NCBI GenBank assembly: GCA_014549065.1
Contig: JACDOX010000013.1
Location: 1,477,531-1,541,530, forward strand
Direction: 5' to 3'
Origin: Cardinalis cardinalis
Taxonomy: Eukaryota; Chordata; Aves; Passeriformes; Cardinalidae
Length of the DNA stretch: 64,000 nt
The notes beneath the pieces were generated by a model that did no database searches, was not told where the DNA came from, and saw only the letters and a program-made list of their open reading frames with translations. A program made the translations under genes and the position numbers. Positions 14,001 through 25,210 of the stretch are shown here, one piece after another (the first letter of the stretch is position 1; each line of letters opens with the position of its first letter).

Positions 14001-15574
14001 TAAAAACCACAAAGACATTAAGAACATCTAATTAAACATCTGCCTGTTTTGCAGAATGATAATTCAGAGAATGTTTTCTTTCCAACTATAGTAGAAATAA
14101 CCAATCATATTAAGGATTTCTAAAGGTGTGAAAACCCCTCCTTTTATGACACTTGCACCAAATCACTGGTAAATAGCATAAGCAAGCGTTCAAGAGTAGN
14201 CTAAACTTTGTACAAGCAATCAACTGCACGTTCAAGTGCACAGAGCACACTCAACACGGGCATCTTGGAAGTGAGTGCAGTGTATTACTTTTACTGAACT
14301 TCTTTCATTGTTAAAATTGAGTTAAGGTCTCCTCGCTCTCTTTGGAAGTGCTAAGAGCTGGCAAAAGGTTTCGAATAAGGGAAAATGCAAGATTAATGTC
14401 TGTAGGATTCTAGAGCTACCCCTGTTACCATCCACAATGTGGACTTTTCCAGTACGTGGTGTACACACTCAAAGATTAAGACAAGACACTAGGGAGATAT
14501 TTCTCTAATGTTTAACTTAATTTTGGTGCCAAGAGTAAGATTTCAGATACAACATTNATTCTATGATCTGTTTCCTTTTAAAAAATTACAAGAGTGAAGA
14601 CAATAAAAGCTTTAACACAGAGATACATCAATACAATTGGCACTGCTCTCCAAGAATATACATCATATATTGCAGCCATTAAGATAATGTGAAAAAAGCA
14701 TAAGTGTGTGAAGAACTCAGAAAATTTTCTCATTTATAACATTATAAAATCAGTGATTCATCTAAGTCAACACACAGTTCTTAACATGAGAACTATGACT
14801 GAAATAGAGCCATTATTCAATCCAAAAGCTCCTGAATGTTCCTGTTCCTTCTTAACAGGAGCCATTTTTTTCTAGAAATCTTATGTATTATGGATACTGG
14901 TTAGACCAAATAAAACAGGTGTCAAATTATGCTATTTTTCTATGCATTTATCAATTCTTTTACTAAAACAATTATTTTGGTGCACAGTCTCAATGCAAGA
15001 CTTCATGATATACACTCAAATTTCTGCCAGTTTTATCATCTTTCCTCTGTAATGACCAGAGAAGCAAGTTTTTTGGACCCTCTATGGCAGTATAAATGTA
15101 GAAAAATTAGGGCAAAAGACTGCAGACATGCAGTTTCTGCAGTTTTAAAGTATTATAAGGATGTTTACACTTAGCTTAAGCCAACATGAAAAAAAAATCA
15201 TAAGAATACTAAGAGCAAATTGCACTCCTAGTTCAGCTGGTTTTTAGTAAACTGAAGACTTGCAATGGATGTATTAAAATAACTTTCATTTTGATAAAAT
15301 TTAATCATTACTGTAATTTCACCTAATTAATCCAATTTCACCNAGGAATTCATTTTCCCTCTTAATGACAAACTTTTTTACTGCTGGAGTTTTCATGTTA
15401 GCACAGCTTCNAGTGCCTGAGTTGGCTCAGCTCCACCTGTAAGACAACTCGTACACCGATTCACCCTTTGTGAAAGTTACCCAAGGGTTAAAGTAGAAGA
15501 AAAACCACAAAAAGATATTAAATTATTCTTCAGAGGAGTAACAAGGCAAGACTAGAAAAGAGTGATATCCAAAA
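14001..15574. other. Gene-free interval between CR1 and MDFIC 3' end
   Basis: AT-rich, no recognised exon, RNA gene or repeat family. A small plus-strand open frame at 14929-15174 has no recognisable domain. If MDFIC uses a more distal poly(A) site, part of this interval could be 3' UTR. Confidence 0.5.
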
Positions 15575-18500
15575 GTTTCAAAATAAAGATCTTTATTTCA
15601 AAATAGTGTTTGCAAGTAGCACATCCAATTGATATAAAGTACAAACATCATGTCTTTCAAATGGGCCAGTCTGCAGAACTATAAACTGAAACACTGTACA
15701 AGTTCACAAGTACTATTATAAAATAGACAATTAAATTCTAATGTTTTCATTTTATTTAAACTCTATTTTCACATTTCACTTCTGATTCTGTTTTTTTTTT
15801 TATTACACAAGGTGCTTACAAGACTGATTATAGAGTGAAAATTACAAAACAGAATTTAAGGATGTAAATATAGAAAGGAATTCCTTAAACTACATGCTAA
15901 TATTCTCTGCTACAAAGATACATTTTTCAAAAGTGCTANTATCTCTATGACAAACAGTAGCAGATTACATTTAAATGTCAAACAAAATACACAATTTTTT
16001 ATTTTTTCAATTGTCTGTAATACTTTGATACTTCTAATCATTATGAGGTTTAATAACACTATTTTCACTTNCTTGTATTTCACAAAAAAAGTGGGAAAAG
16101 ACGTATCTGTGTATGTCCAGGTGTGTGAGAAAAAGTATATATACATATGCATGAACAAAGTTCTCATAATTATTGCTTGTATTATTTCAATAAATCAAAA
16201 ACCCACTAAGTTCCAGTAAGTAGAAACAAGGCCTTGTGCAGGACAAACTCTGTAGATAACTTTTACACAGGAAAATAAATCCCTAGATTGGTATTTTTAA
16301 TTTTTTTAAACCATATCAACCTGTGGTAAAAGTAATTTTTACTAAGATCTAGCATTCGCTAAAAGCATGATACACAAATGTGCATTTTCCAAGCACAGAA
16401 GTGGACCTGTTCCAGCAGGGCATGGATATTGGGGCAGGTCAAGAGACGGGGAGTCCTCTTCCCTGTCCCAAAAGCACAATCAGACAAGAAACAGCCCTAA
16501 TTCACCTCTGTGACCAGAAGGACATGAGGAAAGACAGTTCATGGTGCTGTCTAGCCCCAGAGAACATGTTCCCACAACCACGGTGTCAACCACACACCTG
16601 CAATGGACAGACTTTTTCCAAGGTGCATCGAGTCCCAATGCTCACTGTGATGCCCCCAATTTCCCCAGAGGCATTATGCCTTACAAAGACAAAATGCCTC
16701 CAGGCAATGCCACTCAACCAAGGCACCTCTTCCCCCTTCCCAATGTGGTTCAGCCTTTTAGGAGTCATAATTGAGCCCCATGAGCCTGATTCTGAGCACT
16801 GGGAATTTATCAATTTAACTATATTATTCCTTATTAGCCTGCCTATTACCATAATATTTTTGTGCTCTCTAACTGAAATTTAACCAATAGAAAATTCTGA
16901 CATGAATGGAAATGCACTTAGATTATGGAATACAGATCAGAATCTGGCCCAATATATGGAAAGAAAAAAAACATAGTAAAAATAATACTTGTAGTAACTA
17001 TCAAAAAAACAGACTAGGAAACTCTCTGAGGGTGAATCTGCATTGCATCAGAATACACCACAATATTGCATATGCTAAGGCAAAATGTAACACTTCCCAG
17101 CTCCCTAGCAGAGTTAAGGATTTGGCTTCAGTGATAACTTGCAGTAGTAGGCACTACTAGTCAGTGTTCACAAGAAGAAGCTTTGGTTACTATCAGACCA
17201 TTTGTCGACTTAGCTTCACACTCCTGTGATCTTTAGCTTGTCACATTTGCATAAACTGAATTCACTATAGTAGAGACATTTATGGCCAATTCACTCAACA
17301 CACATGCTATTGGCTGTTGATGACTCCTGTAACAAGAACTGAATTCAGGAGATCTACAAAACTATGCTCTACAAATGGAATACCTGGAGTGTAAACAGGA
17401 AAGTTTAAGTATGTGAGATCAAGATGTGTGNGTGGTTTACAAAGAACAGTTTATGGAGAGTAGAAATTAGCAGATGGTAAAGAAAATGGGTAGACTGATT
17501 CCCTAAATCTGGGAATGCCACAAACCTCTTTATGTGTTCCACAATTACAATTACAAAAGAGACATATTTCTTGGAAAACCTTAATAGTGTAACAGGGAAT
17601 ATACAGTTAGGTCCANCAGATCCTAACTGTATTTTTCAAATATTTTAAATACCAGTCCTTTTATTTTTAAAGCATATAATATATTTTTAAATGATCTTTT
17701 TTACACAGTTATTTAAAAATAACATTTAAAATGTATCTGAGAATAAACATTTTTCACTTGCTTTTTGCATGTAAGAATATGAAAGAATTCCTTAATAAAG
17801 TCAATTTAAATTTGGTTTTATGTCCTGTTTAAATTCTACTACCCTCTGTAGATCTTTCTTACACCATAAAGAAATAAANAGTAAGTTATGTGACACTGGC
17901 TCCAAAGTCACAAACAGCCATGACCAGGCCACTTTATGCATTGGTTTAGATTCTTGAGTTAACTTCTAATAATTTTCCTCTTATAGCCAATTTTTGAAGT
18001 ATCGTTAGTCTATTAGTTGGTTACTCTGAGGATATGTTTCATGTCTACACAGATTTCCAAAGTCTCTTTTAAGAGAAAGCATTTCAAGTAATAATAGTAC
18101 TGAACTAAAATGATAAGGTGTCTATCCTGTCTTGACTGATGACAAAGAAATCCTGGTACTCTTCTAGCCCAGGGCAAATCTTATATTTGACTTTAGATTG
18201 TCAGATAATCTCAGCAACAGAAAACACCAGGAACTGCTCTCTAATCANTGAGATATTCAAAACAAAAGACATATTGCCAACATGACCACTGTAGNAAAAC
18301 TAGTGGAAGATTTCTGATGCTGGCTTTTGAATTAAGTTTAAAACAATAGAGCAAAGTTGCTTTCAACCCAAAGAGAGAGAAATAGAGATATCTTGATTTT
18401 CAGAATGCCTGTAAAGGCATGTTATGCATGGAGGCATTTGAGTGTTTAAACATTAAAGTAGATAAAGGCAAATACTTAAGGTTTGCCTTGCAGTCTGTTC

Positions 18501-18819
18501 TCTGACCAAAACCTATCACTCGATTCAAATGGGAATTTTGCCTTCATATGGCCTGTAGTATTAGGCCTATAATTCACTTTCAATAAACTCTTCCATTTGC
18601 AAAGCCAAAAGGAAGCTGGAATGTAGCTTTAGTTTCACATACAAAACTATACAATTCGTGTTAGAATACGGATTTGAGGATTGCTTTTTAAAAAAATATT
18701 TATATAAAGGGAATTAATTAACAGTGCAAGTGTGAAAATCTTACCTTGTCTTTCTTCAAATTTATTTAAAGAAAAGATCTCCAGTTTTANAGAGAATAAA
18801 ATAGAAAGGGATAAATATT
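15575..18819 (-). other. MDFIC: Probable MDFIC 3' untranslated region
   Basis: Sequence following the MDFIC stop codon in sense direction. It is AT-rich with no long sense ORF. The left limit is inferred from an AATAAA hexamer on the minus strand (15597-15592), with the presumed cleavage site 10-25 bases further on. Other hexamers occur earlier (for example near 17661-17666), so shorter 3' ends are possible. A less AT-rich block at about 16380-16800 contains an antisense open frame that I do not think is a gene. The exact end cannot be fixed without transcript data. Confidence 0.45.
15581..15598. terminator. Palindromic poly(A) signal, candidate MDFIC 3' end
   Basis: The 18-base perfect palindrome aaataaagatctttattt contains AATAAA on both strands. 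On the minus strand it lies about 3.2 kb after the MDFIC stop and would fit a distal polyadenylation signal. The plus-strand copy could equally serve a convergent transcript, although none is seen. This is inference from motif and position only. Confidence 0.4.
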
Positions 18820-19067
18820 TCATGACGGGAAGCAGATCCCACAGCATTCCATGCAGATCTCCAAGCAATCTGAAGATTCACAACAGGCGTCCATGATGCC
18901 ACAGTCCATGTCACATGGGCAGTTACAGTCATCCCCCACCTCNTCCCCGCAGCAACAGCAGCACGCTTCCGACGTGCAGATGCCACAGGATGCTTGTCCC
19001 AGAACAATGTTACACAGGGTGAGAAATTCACAGAACAAGCAAGCCAGGATACAGTGAACACAGCAAT
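18820..19067 (-). CDS. MDFIC: MDFIC terminal coding exon, cysteine-rich I-mfa domain
   Basis: Acceptor ...tatgaag ends at 19068; the coding part is 248 bp with TGA at 18820-18822. It encodes 82 residues (the first, Asp, is split) starting DCCVHCILACLFCEF, followed by LTLCNIVLGQASCG, a run of five cysteines, DCNCPCDMDCG, and ending CCESSDCLEICMECCGICFPS minus its first residue. About 24 cysteines are present. This is the diagnostic I-mfa domain of MDFI/MDFIC, which mediates binding to transcription factors and, in MDFIC, carries the C-terminal palmitoylated cysteines reported to contact PIEZO channels (family knowledge). One codon contains an N near 18943; GAN allows only Asp or Glu, so the frame is intact. 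A long oligo-A tract (oligo-T in sense) lies about 55-80 bases upstream of the acceptor. Confidence 0.97.
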
Positions 19068-19120
19068 CTTCATATGTAATAGTTCAAGGAATGAAGCATG
19101 TCAGGAACAAACAAAACAAT

Positions 19121-19147
19121 AAAAAAAAAAAAANAAAAAAAAAAAAA
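19121..19147 (+). repeat. Oligo-A tract upstream of MDFIC last exon
   Basis: About 27 A with one N; in MDFIC sense it is an oligo-T tract about 55-80 bases before the terminal acceptor, and could be part of an extended pyrimidine region. Confidence 0.9.
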
Positions 19148-20456
19148 GCAAAGAAGAAAAGAGAAAATCATTAATATGTCATTTTAAATCCAGATACATC
19201 ACAATGTCAAGTAAGCAGCTGAATGAAAATGACTCAGTGTAGAAATAATCTACTACAAAAAAAATCTCTTTGCATCTTCATGGTCACTTCTGCAGCTCAT
19301 CTCCAACTCTGTGTAAGTTTCTTGTCACCACTTCACTTCATACAAATCCCAAGTACTAAACTGCTCAGAGCTGCTTAGATCAATCTCCTTAGTCATTTAT
19401 TATGTAAAATATCCATATCTATTATCTTCAGTTATACATTCTTACACAANCTGATAAAAAATAATTTTAAAAACAACTAATGAGGGAAACTACCTAAAAT
19501 AATTTCCGGCCCTTCCCAGTTCATCTCACTTTTCTGAAACTATTTGGTTTGCTCAATACATGTGAAGAAAAATAAAGGAGTTGCCTAAACATTGCTGCTT
19601 TCTTTATTGCTTTTTGCACATGTTAAAACCAGCTTAACTGCATGTTATATGCATTTCTAACTTTCAACAATATATAAAATANTGCCAAAATACAGATTCT
19701 TCTCTTGCTTTAATACACAAATCTACTAAATAATTGCCATTCTTTTAATGTACTACTTCAATCTTCAAGAGTTCTTAACTATACCTGAACATCAATATCC
19801 AGCTTTTAGATGTACTACCAAATTNAATAGATAATTAAGGTGTCCCACAAAGTACCTGCAAAAAATACGGCACCCAAAGAGTAAATATATGGAATAACTT
19901 CAAACAATAATACATCCATGAGACATGACAGAAAAACAAAGATTGGAACCAAACATGTGCCAGTGAAAAGGAGACTGCAGGATTGAGAGATTTACTGTAT
20001 TTACATAATGTGTATAAATTCATATGTATAAACATATTTAATTTGTAAGAGGCANTGAATAGTCATTCAGAAACAAAATAAAAAATTGAAAATATAAGAT
20101 GTGTTCAGGATGGAGAAATACATTTCTTTCCTAGCCTCAGCTTTCGTTCTTTTTACTGTCTGCAAACTTTGACAGGTGAAGACTGGAAAAATGTTCTGGG
20201 GGAAATATCCTGCACAGCCTCACTCTATCTCTTGTCTCTTGTAGGACAGTCGAGTCAAGTCCCTACAAGTATCCTCTATGAGAGTCTGTTAGGAACAAAA
20301 GGATATTGAGCTATGTGGACAGTTGGTCTAAGCACCTACAGACATTCTATTCTATACAGGTTAAGTTTTCACAGTTCACAGGCTGAAGACTGCTGTCATA
20401 GGGGAAAATTTGCAATTACTTGCAACAGCAATACTATTATCAGGCCTTCTAACCAA

Positions 20457-20521
20457 ATTTATAAATGTTAAAAATATAATTTATAAATGTTAAAAATATA
20501 ATTTATAAATGTTAAAAATTT
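20457..20521. repeat. Tandem repeat, 22-base unit, three copies
   Basis: Unit atttataaatgttaaaaat plus ata, repeated three times almost without change, the last copy ending ttt. Confidence 0.92.
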
Positions 20522-23500
20522 TGCAGCAGCCATGACAGGTACGTTGATTGATTCCAAACACCTCTAACATTGCAGAAGCTCTGACTGTATGATACTGCAG
20601 TGATGACAACACAAGCAAGCATGAACACCTACAGCAATGCAGCAGCAGAGGCTCAGACCAGCCAAATCTGTACCAAGAAGCAAAGGAACTACTTGAACCC
20701 TTAGCCCACTTGTACTTACTACACTACTTAGATGCAAACTTAGCTTGGACATTTCTGTACTGCAGTGTGGCCACAGTCATAATGTACGACAGAATCTTCA
20801 TGCCCAAAAGGAAAAAGATGGAAATTTCATAAAAAGCAAGAAGAGCGAAAAAGCCCCAAAACTCTAACCTTAAAATATCCCCTCTAGTGTGCAGGAAGCA
20901 AAACTGAGAGGAAACCACAGGTACANTTAACGTGCTTTAAAGAAAATTGTTTCTTGTATTAAAAAGCTTCTATTCNCAAAGACATAATGTCACTAAATAA
21001 ATGACCTTCATAGAAAACACAGAAGATANGTGAAAAAAGCTGGAGAGTATCAGTTCACTGAAGAGGACCAAAGCCAGACTGATAGCGATTAATTAGCTGG
21101 TTGTCATGGAGATGGTGTTAAATACGCTCAGGTAGAATCTCCTTTCAGATTTTCTTTTAATATGAAGGAAAAAGATAAAGAAGCCAAGAGTTCTATCTAA
21201 GAAACCTTCATATTTGAGGAACTAAGGTTTAGTATATCACATCTTTAAAATACAGCTTGAAGAAGCTAATACAACAACAAATGTCATTCTACAATTTTTT
21301 TTAATACACCATAATGAAACTTTGTGTCTATACATANTGTAAATAAGATGTCCAAAAAAATCTTGTCTGCTTCATGCAGGGATATGTAAAATTGCAGGGA
21401 GAGGAATACACATTCACAAACATTATAATATGTTTCTATTGATGGGCAAGGAACAGAGCAGATAGGTTATAAAACAGAGACTGTACTCAGAAAGCATTTT
21501 CTGGACCCACAAAAGAACTTTTCCCTACTAATCTAAAAAACCCACCAAATCAAGACTTACAAGAAGAGGCCACATTGATTTAAATAAACATATTTCAAAG
21601 GTAATAGCTATGAAAAATGGTCCAAGACACAGTAAAAAATTTTAGCCATTAGTATTATTATGGAAACTCTACAGAGGGTCTTTATTTCCATCTCTTCTTC
21701 AATGACTGAAACACTANAAGGATTTATTTACCTACTCTTTATTTTTATTTCCTTCTCCCCAGATGGCAAACCTAACATTTGATTCAAAAAATCTTTATAT
21801 AAAAATTTTACTTAACCTCCACAAACAATTGAGAGAAAGCAGAGATACCCTTTCGTGCTCCCTTCATTCTTGCAATGACTCATTTGCACAATGAACATAA
21901 ACTTTATCCACATTTCAAGGACAAACCTGAAATAATCATGCTTTTATGTTCTTCATGTTATTGACTTTTAATAGCCATCCAGGTAGCAATTATTTAACAC
22001 ATGACAAGGCATGCTGTTACCTAGTCCTACCTAACTTGGCGGATTCAGAATCATGACTCTAAAGGGCTGTAATACAGTTGGATAAAATGGGTGGAAGAAT
22101 AATTTCTTCCATGTATGACCCCTATTTCTTGGCTTCTGATCTACAGATGCAATTATAGGAAAAAGATACAGTTACACTGTATTTTCACAGTAATAACAAA
22201 CCACCATGCCAAACGAAACCCATNCTTTCCTAGTATCTACAGCAACCTGTCAGTTCCACAGAAAACATTTTACAGCTANAACCGACTGCTGGTATGATCA
22301 GTGGAATAGAGCCATGAAGGTGCTATACAAAGCTCACTTCAAAAGAGATGACCACAGGTTTTTCATTACCATGTTGGAGACCACTACAATACATTTCATT
22401 GCTNGCACAAGACACTCCAGTAATTTTTTCCTGCTTATAAGACCAAGGAGANTATTTAAAATTACATATTATTCTAAACTTCAAAACTCACTAAGATTTA
22501 AGAATAACATTCAATTAACATTAATTAGNTGTTAAGATTAACATTAAGAATACTTACCTTCCACTCTTCAACCTCACCATATCAAAATCTGATTTTTTTT
22601 TCAGGTGACTGAGGAGTGCACCACTTTAATCCAACTAGAACTAAATATATTTTATGTATTTTTAAACTTGGTGATTTTAATGCCTGACAATGTGTTTTTG
22701 GGAAACTTTGAGTATATTCTTTGAGTATATTCTACTCTTTTCTAAACAGGAAATGATACAGCAATACCAGCTATGATATTGATGCCAGCTTAAAATTTCT
22801 TTAAGCTCTTTTTTGTTTGTTTGTTTGAGAATTAGAGGGTCTCATTCTTATTTTTCCATTAGATATAGCAACCCAATTAGGAGTTAGGGGCACATTTTTA
22901 TAGTGGAAAGAACTCCATTAGTCTTGACATTCATGATGCACTGCTGTTCATAGTACGTTAACTGAAGTTTCTGAGGCTTAAGCTTTCATTAAAGCAATTT
23001 CCCTCTCTGTGGAAGTATTTAAGTTTCATCAAATCACACAGGCAAATCATTAACAAAGATAAACTTTTTCTTCGGACTTCCACACTACACCCACACAAGT
23101 CTCAAATTTCCATTGTTTTTCAATTCTTGTATTACACTTTTCTTTAATTGAGAAATGCTGCACTAGAGACTGTTCTGATGTAAAAGTGAGGATGTGGGGT
23201 GTGACACTGTCTAGAAGCATACTTCAAAGAAGAAATTCCAAACCACTATATCTACCTTAGTTCTTCTACAAAATGCTTCTGATTTCATCAAAACACTCTA
23301 TCACATCTGTTGACCAGATCCAAGCTCCCATAAGTTATGCTAAATGACATAAATTATAACAGTCTTGATCTGTAGGCAGTGTTAGTACATTTTATTAGAC
23401 CAACACATGTTTGGGGAAAAAAGTTGAGCTTTCATATACTCAAGCTTATCTTCAATTATTCTTTCATTTTGTCTGGGATGAAAATTAGACCTGAAGTTAA

Positions 23501-24034
23501 AAGGGTCATCCCATCTGACACTTTTTAAAACCAACACAAGTGAAGGCGTTCCCTTAATCCTTTGGCACATCCCCAAAAGGCACAGATTTCTTAGGGAACT
23601 TCATCAAAACTGTTAAACAATGCCAAGGCAAATAGAACCCAACCAGCATGTTCAAGCTTTTGCTGCTTTATACCATACACACACACACCCAACTATGNGC
23701 TGATTTAACCATAAAGTGGATACAGTATATGTAACATCTACTTATTAACTGAGTTTTAAATAATACCACAGATAAGATCCAGACAAGAAATAGGCCTAAG
23801 ATCCCTACAAACTGTTTACACACTGTTATAAAACCCAGAAGTCTCCATTTCTGACTTGCCCCAGTTATAACAGCTACACTCATTTAAGGAAAAGGAACAA
23901 TATAAAAATAAAACTATTTTAATGTTTGTCTATGTGTTTAAACACTGGCACGTGCACGCCACTTTTTCCTTCTAAAACTTCTGCATACAGATATTACTAT
24001 GGTATCCAATTTCTTTCAAATACTGAAATATACA

Positions 24035-24045
24035 TTTATTTTATT
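24035..24045 (-). terminator. Candidate poly(A) signals after second I-mfa unit
   Basis: Two overlapping AATAAA hexamers on the minus strand (tttattttatt on plus), about 310 bases downstream of the TAG that ends the second I-mfa frame. The position would suit a short 3' UTR for an alternative terminal exon. In DNA this AT-rich such hexamers also occur by chance. Confidence 0.3.
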
Positions 24046-24355
24046 TAAATTTTCCTTGTACAACCTCCTTTTAATTTCTATGAAAAGATGCAGCTCTACT
24101 TAAAAAACAGATTTTGAAGAGAACTATCAACCATCAAAACTGTACAGGAAATGCAGAAGATGAACTGAAAAATGCACAGAGAAATGCATGTGCAGGCTGC
24201 TATGTGCTGCTTTTGTAATGTTTGACACTAACCTGTCACAAACTGACTCAAAAAGCTTTCATACCAAGCAAGCAGGTCACATATGATAAAAGTTTTTCAT
24301 GTCTACAGTGATAAATAAGCTCACTTACAGGATGGTGACCTTGGTCAGCTTCTTA

Positions 24356-24622
24356 CTAACTATATTCACCAAGTTCAGACCACTCAAAACAAATCTCCAG
24401 GCACTCTGCTGTCTCACAGAGAGAATCAAAAAGGGCAAACCCACAATCAAAGTGACAGCTGAGGTCTTCAGCAGGGGTTTGCTGCAGAGGGCCCCCGCAG
24501 AGCCCTGAACAGAATCCCCAGCAGGCGCTACAGGCGTCCCGCAGTCCGGCAGCGCACAGCGCGGGATGAGCGCACAGCCGGAGCGGCACAGCTCCAGCCA
24601 GGAACCCCCCCACACACGGCTC
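24356..24622 (-). CDS. Second, divergent I-mfa domain exon inside MDFIC intron (alternative exon, nested paralogue or pseudo-exon)
   Basis: An open frame of 88 codons plus TAG (24356-24358) on the same strand as MDFIC. It starts E-P-CVGGFLAG, aligned with D-C-CVHCILAC of MDFIC; then a four-residue insertion; then CAHPALC with the same C-x5-C spacing as CEFLTLC; then C..C, C...CG, CHFDCG (compare CDMDCG) and CETAECLEICFE (compare CESSDCLEICME). Both proteins end eight residues after this motif, both on Ser. It has 12 cysteines, nearly all at MDFIC cysteine positions. Odd points: the last eight residues have no cysteine, unlike MDFIC; the polypyrimidine-rich acceptor cctctgcag (ending at 24631) puts this frame into a TAG at 24623-24625 when joined to the phase-1 MDFIC donor; and the closer acceptor tttag (ending at 24623) is one base out of register. 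Homology to I-mfa is clear to me; expression and function are unknown. It could be an alternative last exon, the end of a nested gene with a phase-0 upstream exon, or a decaying duplicate. Confidence 0.7.
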   Translation of the reverse strand, partial: EPCVGGFLAGAVPLRLCAHPALCAAGLRDACSACWGFCSGLCGGPLQQTPAEDLSCHFDCGFALFDSLCETAECLEICFEWSELGEYS

Positions 24623-24700
24623 CTAAAGCCCTGCAGAGGTGGGGAGGGAGCAGAATTCCCGAGCAGCGGCACACGCGCTGTCACACCTCCCACCGCTCCT
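24480..24700. promoter_or_regulatory. Short CpG-rich island in AT-rich intron
   Basis: This stretch is strongly GC-rich and retains many CG dinucleotides (about ten between 24525 and 24590 alone), while flanking intron sequence is AT-rich and nearly CpG-free. It overlaps the 5' half of the second I-mfa frame and the sequence just upstream. It may be an unmethylated intragenic island or promoter, or simply GC-rich coding sequence; the sequence alone cannot distinguish these. Confidence 0.45.
24623..24650 (-). promoter_or_regulatory. Candidate splice acceptor region before second I-mfa unit
   Basis: In minus-strand sense the sequence reads ctccctccccacctctgcag followed by ggctttag and then the I-mfa-like frame. 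The first AG has a strong pyrimidine tract; the second AG immediately precedes the aligned exon start. Neither gives the I-mfa frame when spliced to a phase-1 donor: the first meets TAG after two codons, the second shifts by one base. Splicing from a phase-0 donor into the second AG would give the correct frame. Confidence 0.45.
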
Positions 24701-25166
24701 GCAATGGGGCTCATGGGCAGCCTCTGCAACCCTCCGTCTATCTTCAGAGAAAAATCACTGCACCCAGGAACATGTGCACAGGAAAATAAGAAAAGGCGGA
24801 AAGAACAAACTGATGTTGTATGGAGTATGGTTACTTCTAGATGAAAGACTGACATTTATTAAGACAGGTGAAAACATACTTAAAAAGCCCAGTATATATG
24901 ATATTTCATCATTTAAAATAAAAACCTATTATCTCTATTAAACAAGAAAATCAAAATGTTNCCTGAGCAGGCAAATCACACTGAACACAACGAAACCTTC
25001 ATCAAAGCTTATACTCTAAGTCCTCAATACAGATATAACCTCAGGAGCAATTTCAAACATACAGANATACTAAGAAATCTGCTAATTTCCAATACCTAAG
25101 ACTTCCTTAGAATATGAAGCCTTCATTGCCACTGCTCACCACTGCAAATACTGAGACAAGTTAGGT

Positions 25167-25210
25167 CTAGCTAGACTATGTCCTTAGGTGCTAGCTAGAC
25201 TATGTCCTTA
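25167..25210. repeat. Tandem duplication, 24-base unit
   Basis: Two consecutive copies of ctagctagactatgtcctta, separated by aggtg-type spacer bases that belong to the unit. Confidence 0.85.

Noticed and set aside
1..15574. Possible TFEC exons in the left flank
   Set aside because: TFEC is the known neighbour in other vertebrates, but no basic helix-loop-helix-zipper sequence was seen in any frame.
18762..19073. Alternative-frame open frame over the MDFIC terminal exon
   Set aside because: Shadow of the I-mfa coding frame; only the frame with TGA at 18820-18822 gives the conserved domain and correct splice phase.
24325..24855. 176-codon minus-strand open frame overlapping the second I-mfa unit
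   Set aside because: It is in a different frame; the I-mfa motifs, including CLEIC, lie in the frame ending at 24356. The longer frame shows no I-mfa pattern and is probably open because the region is GC-rich.
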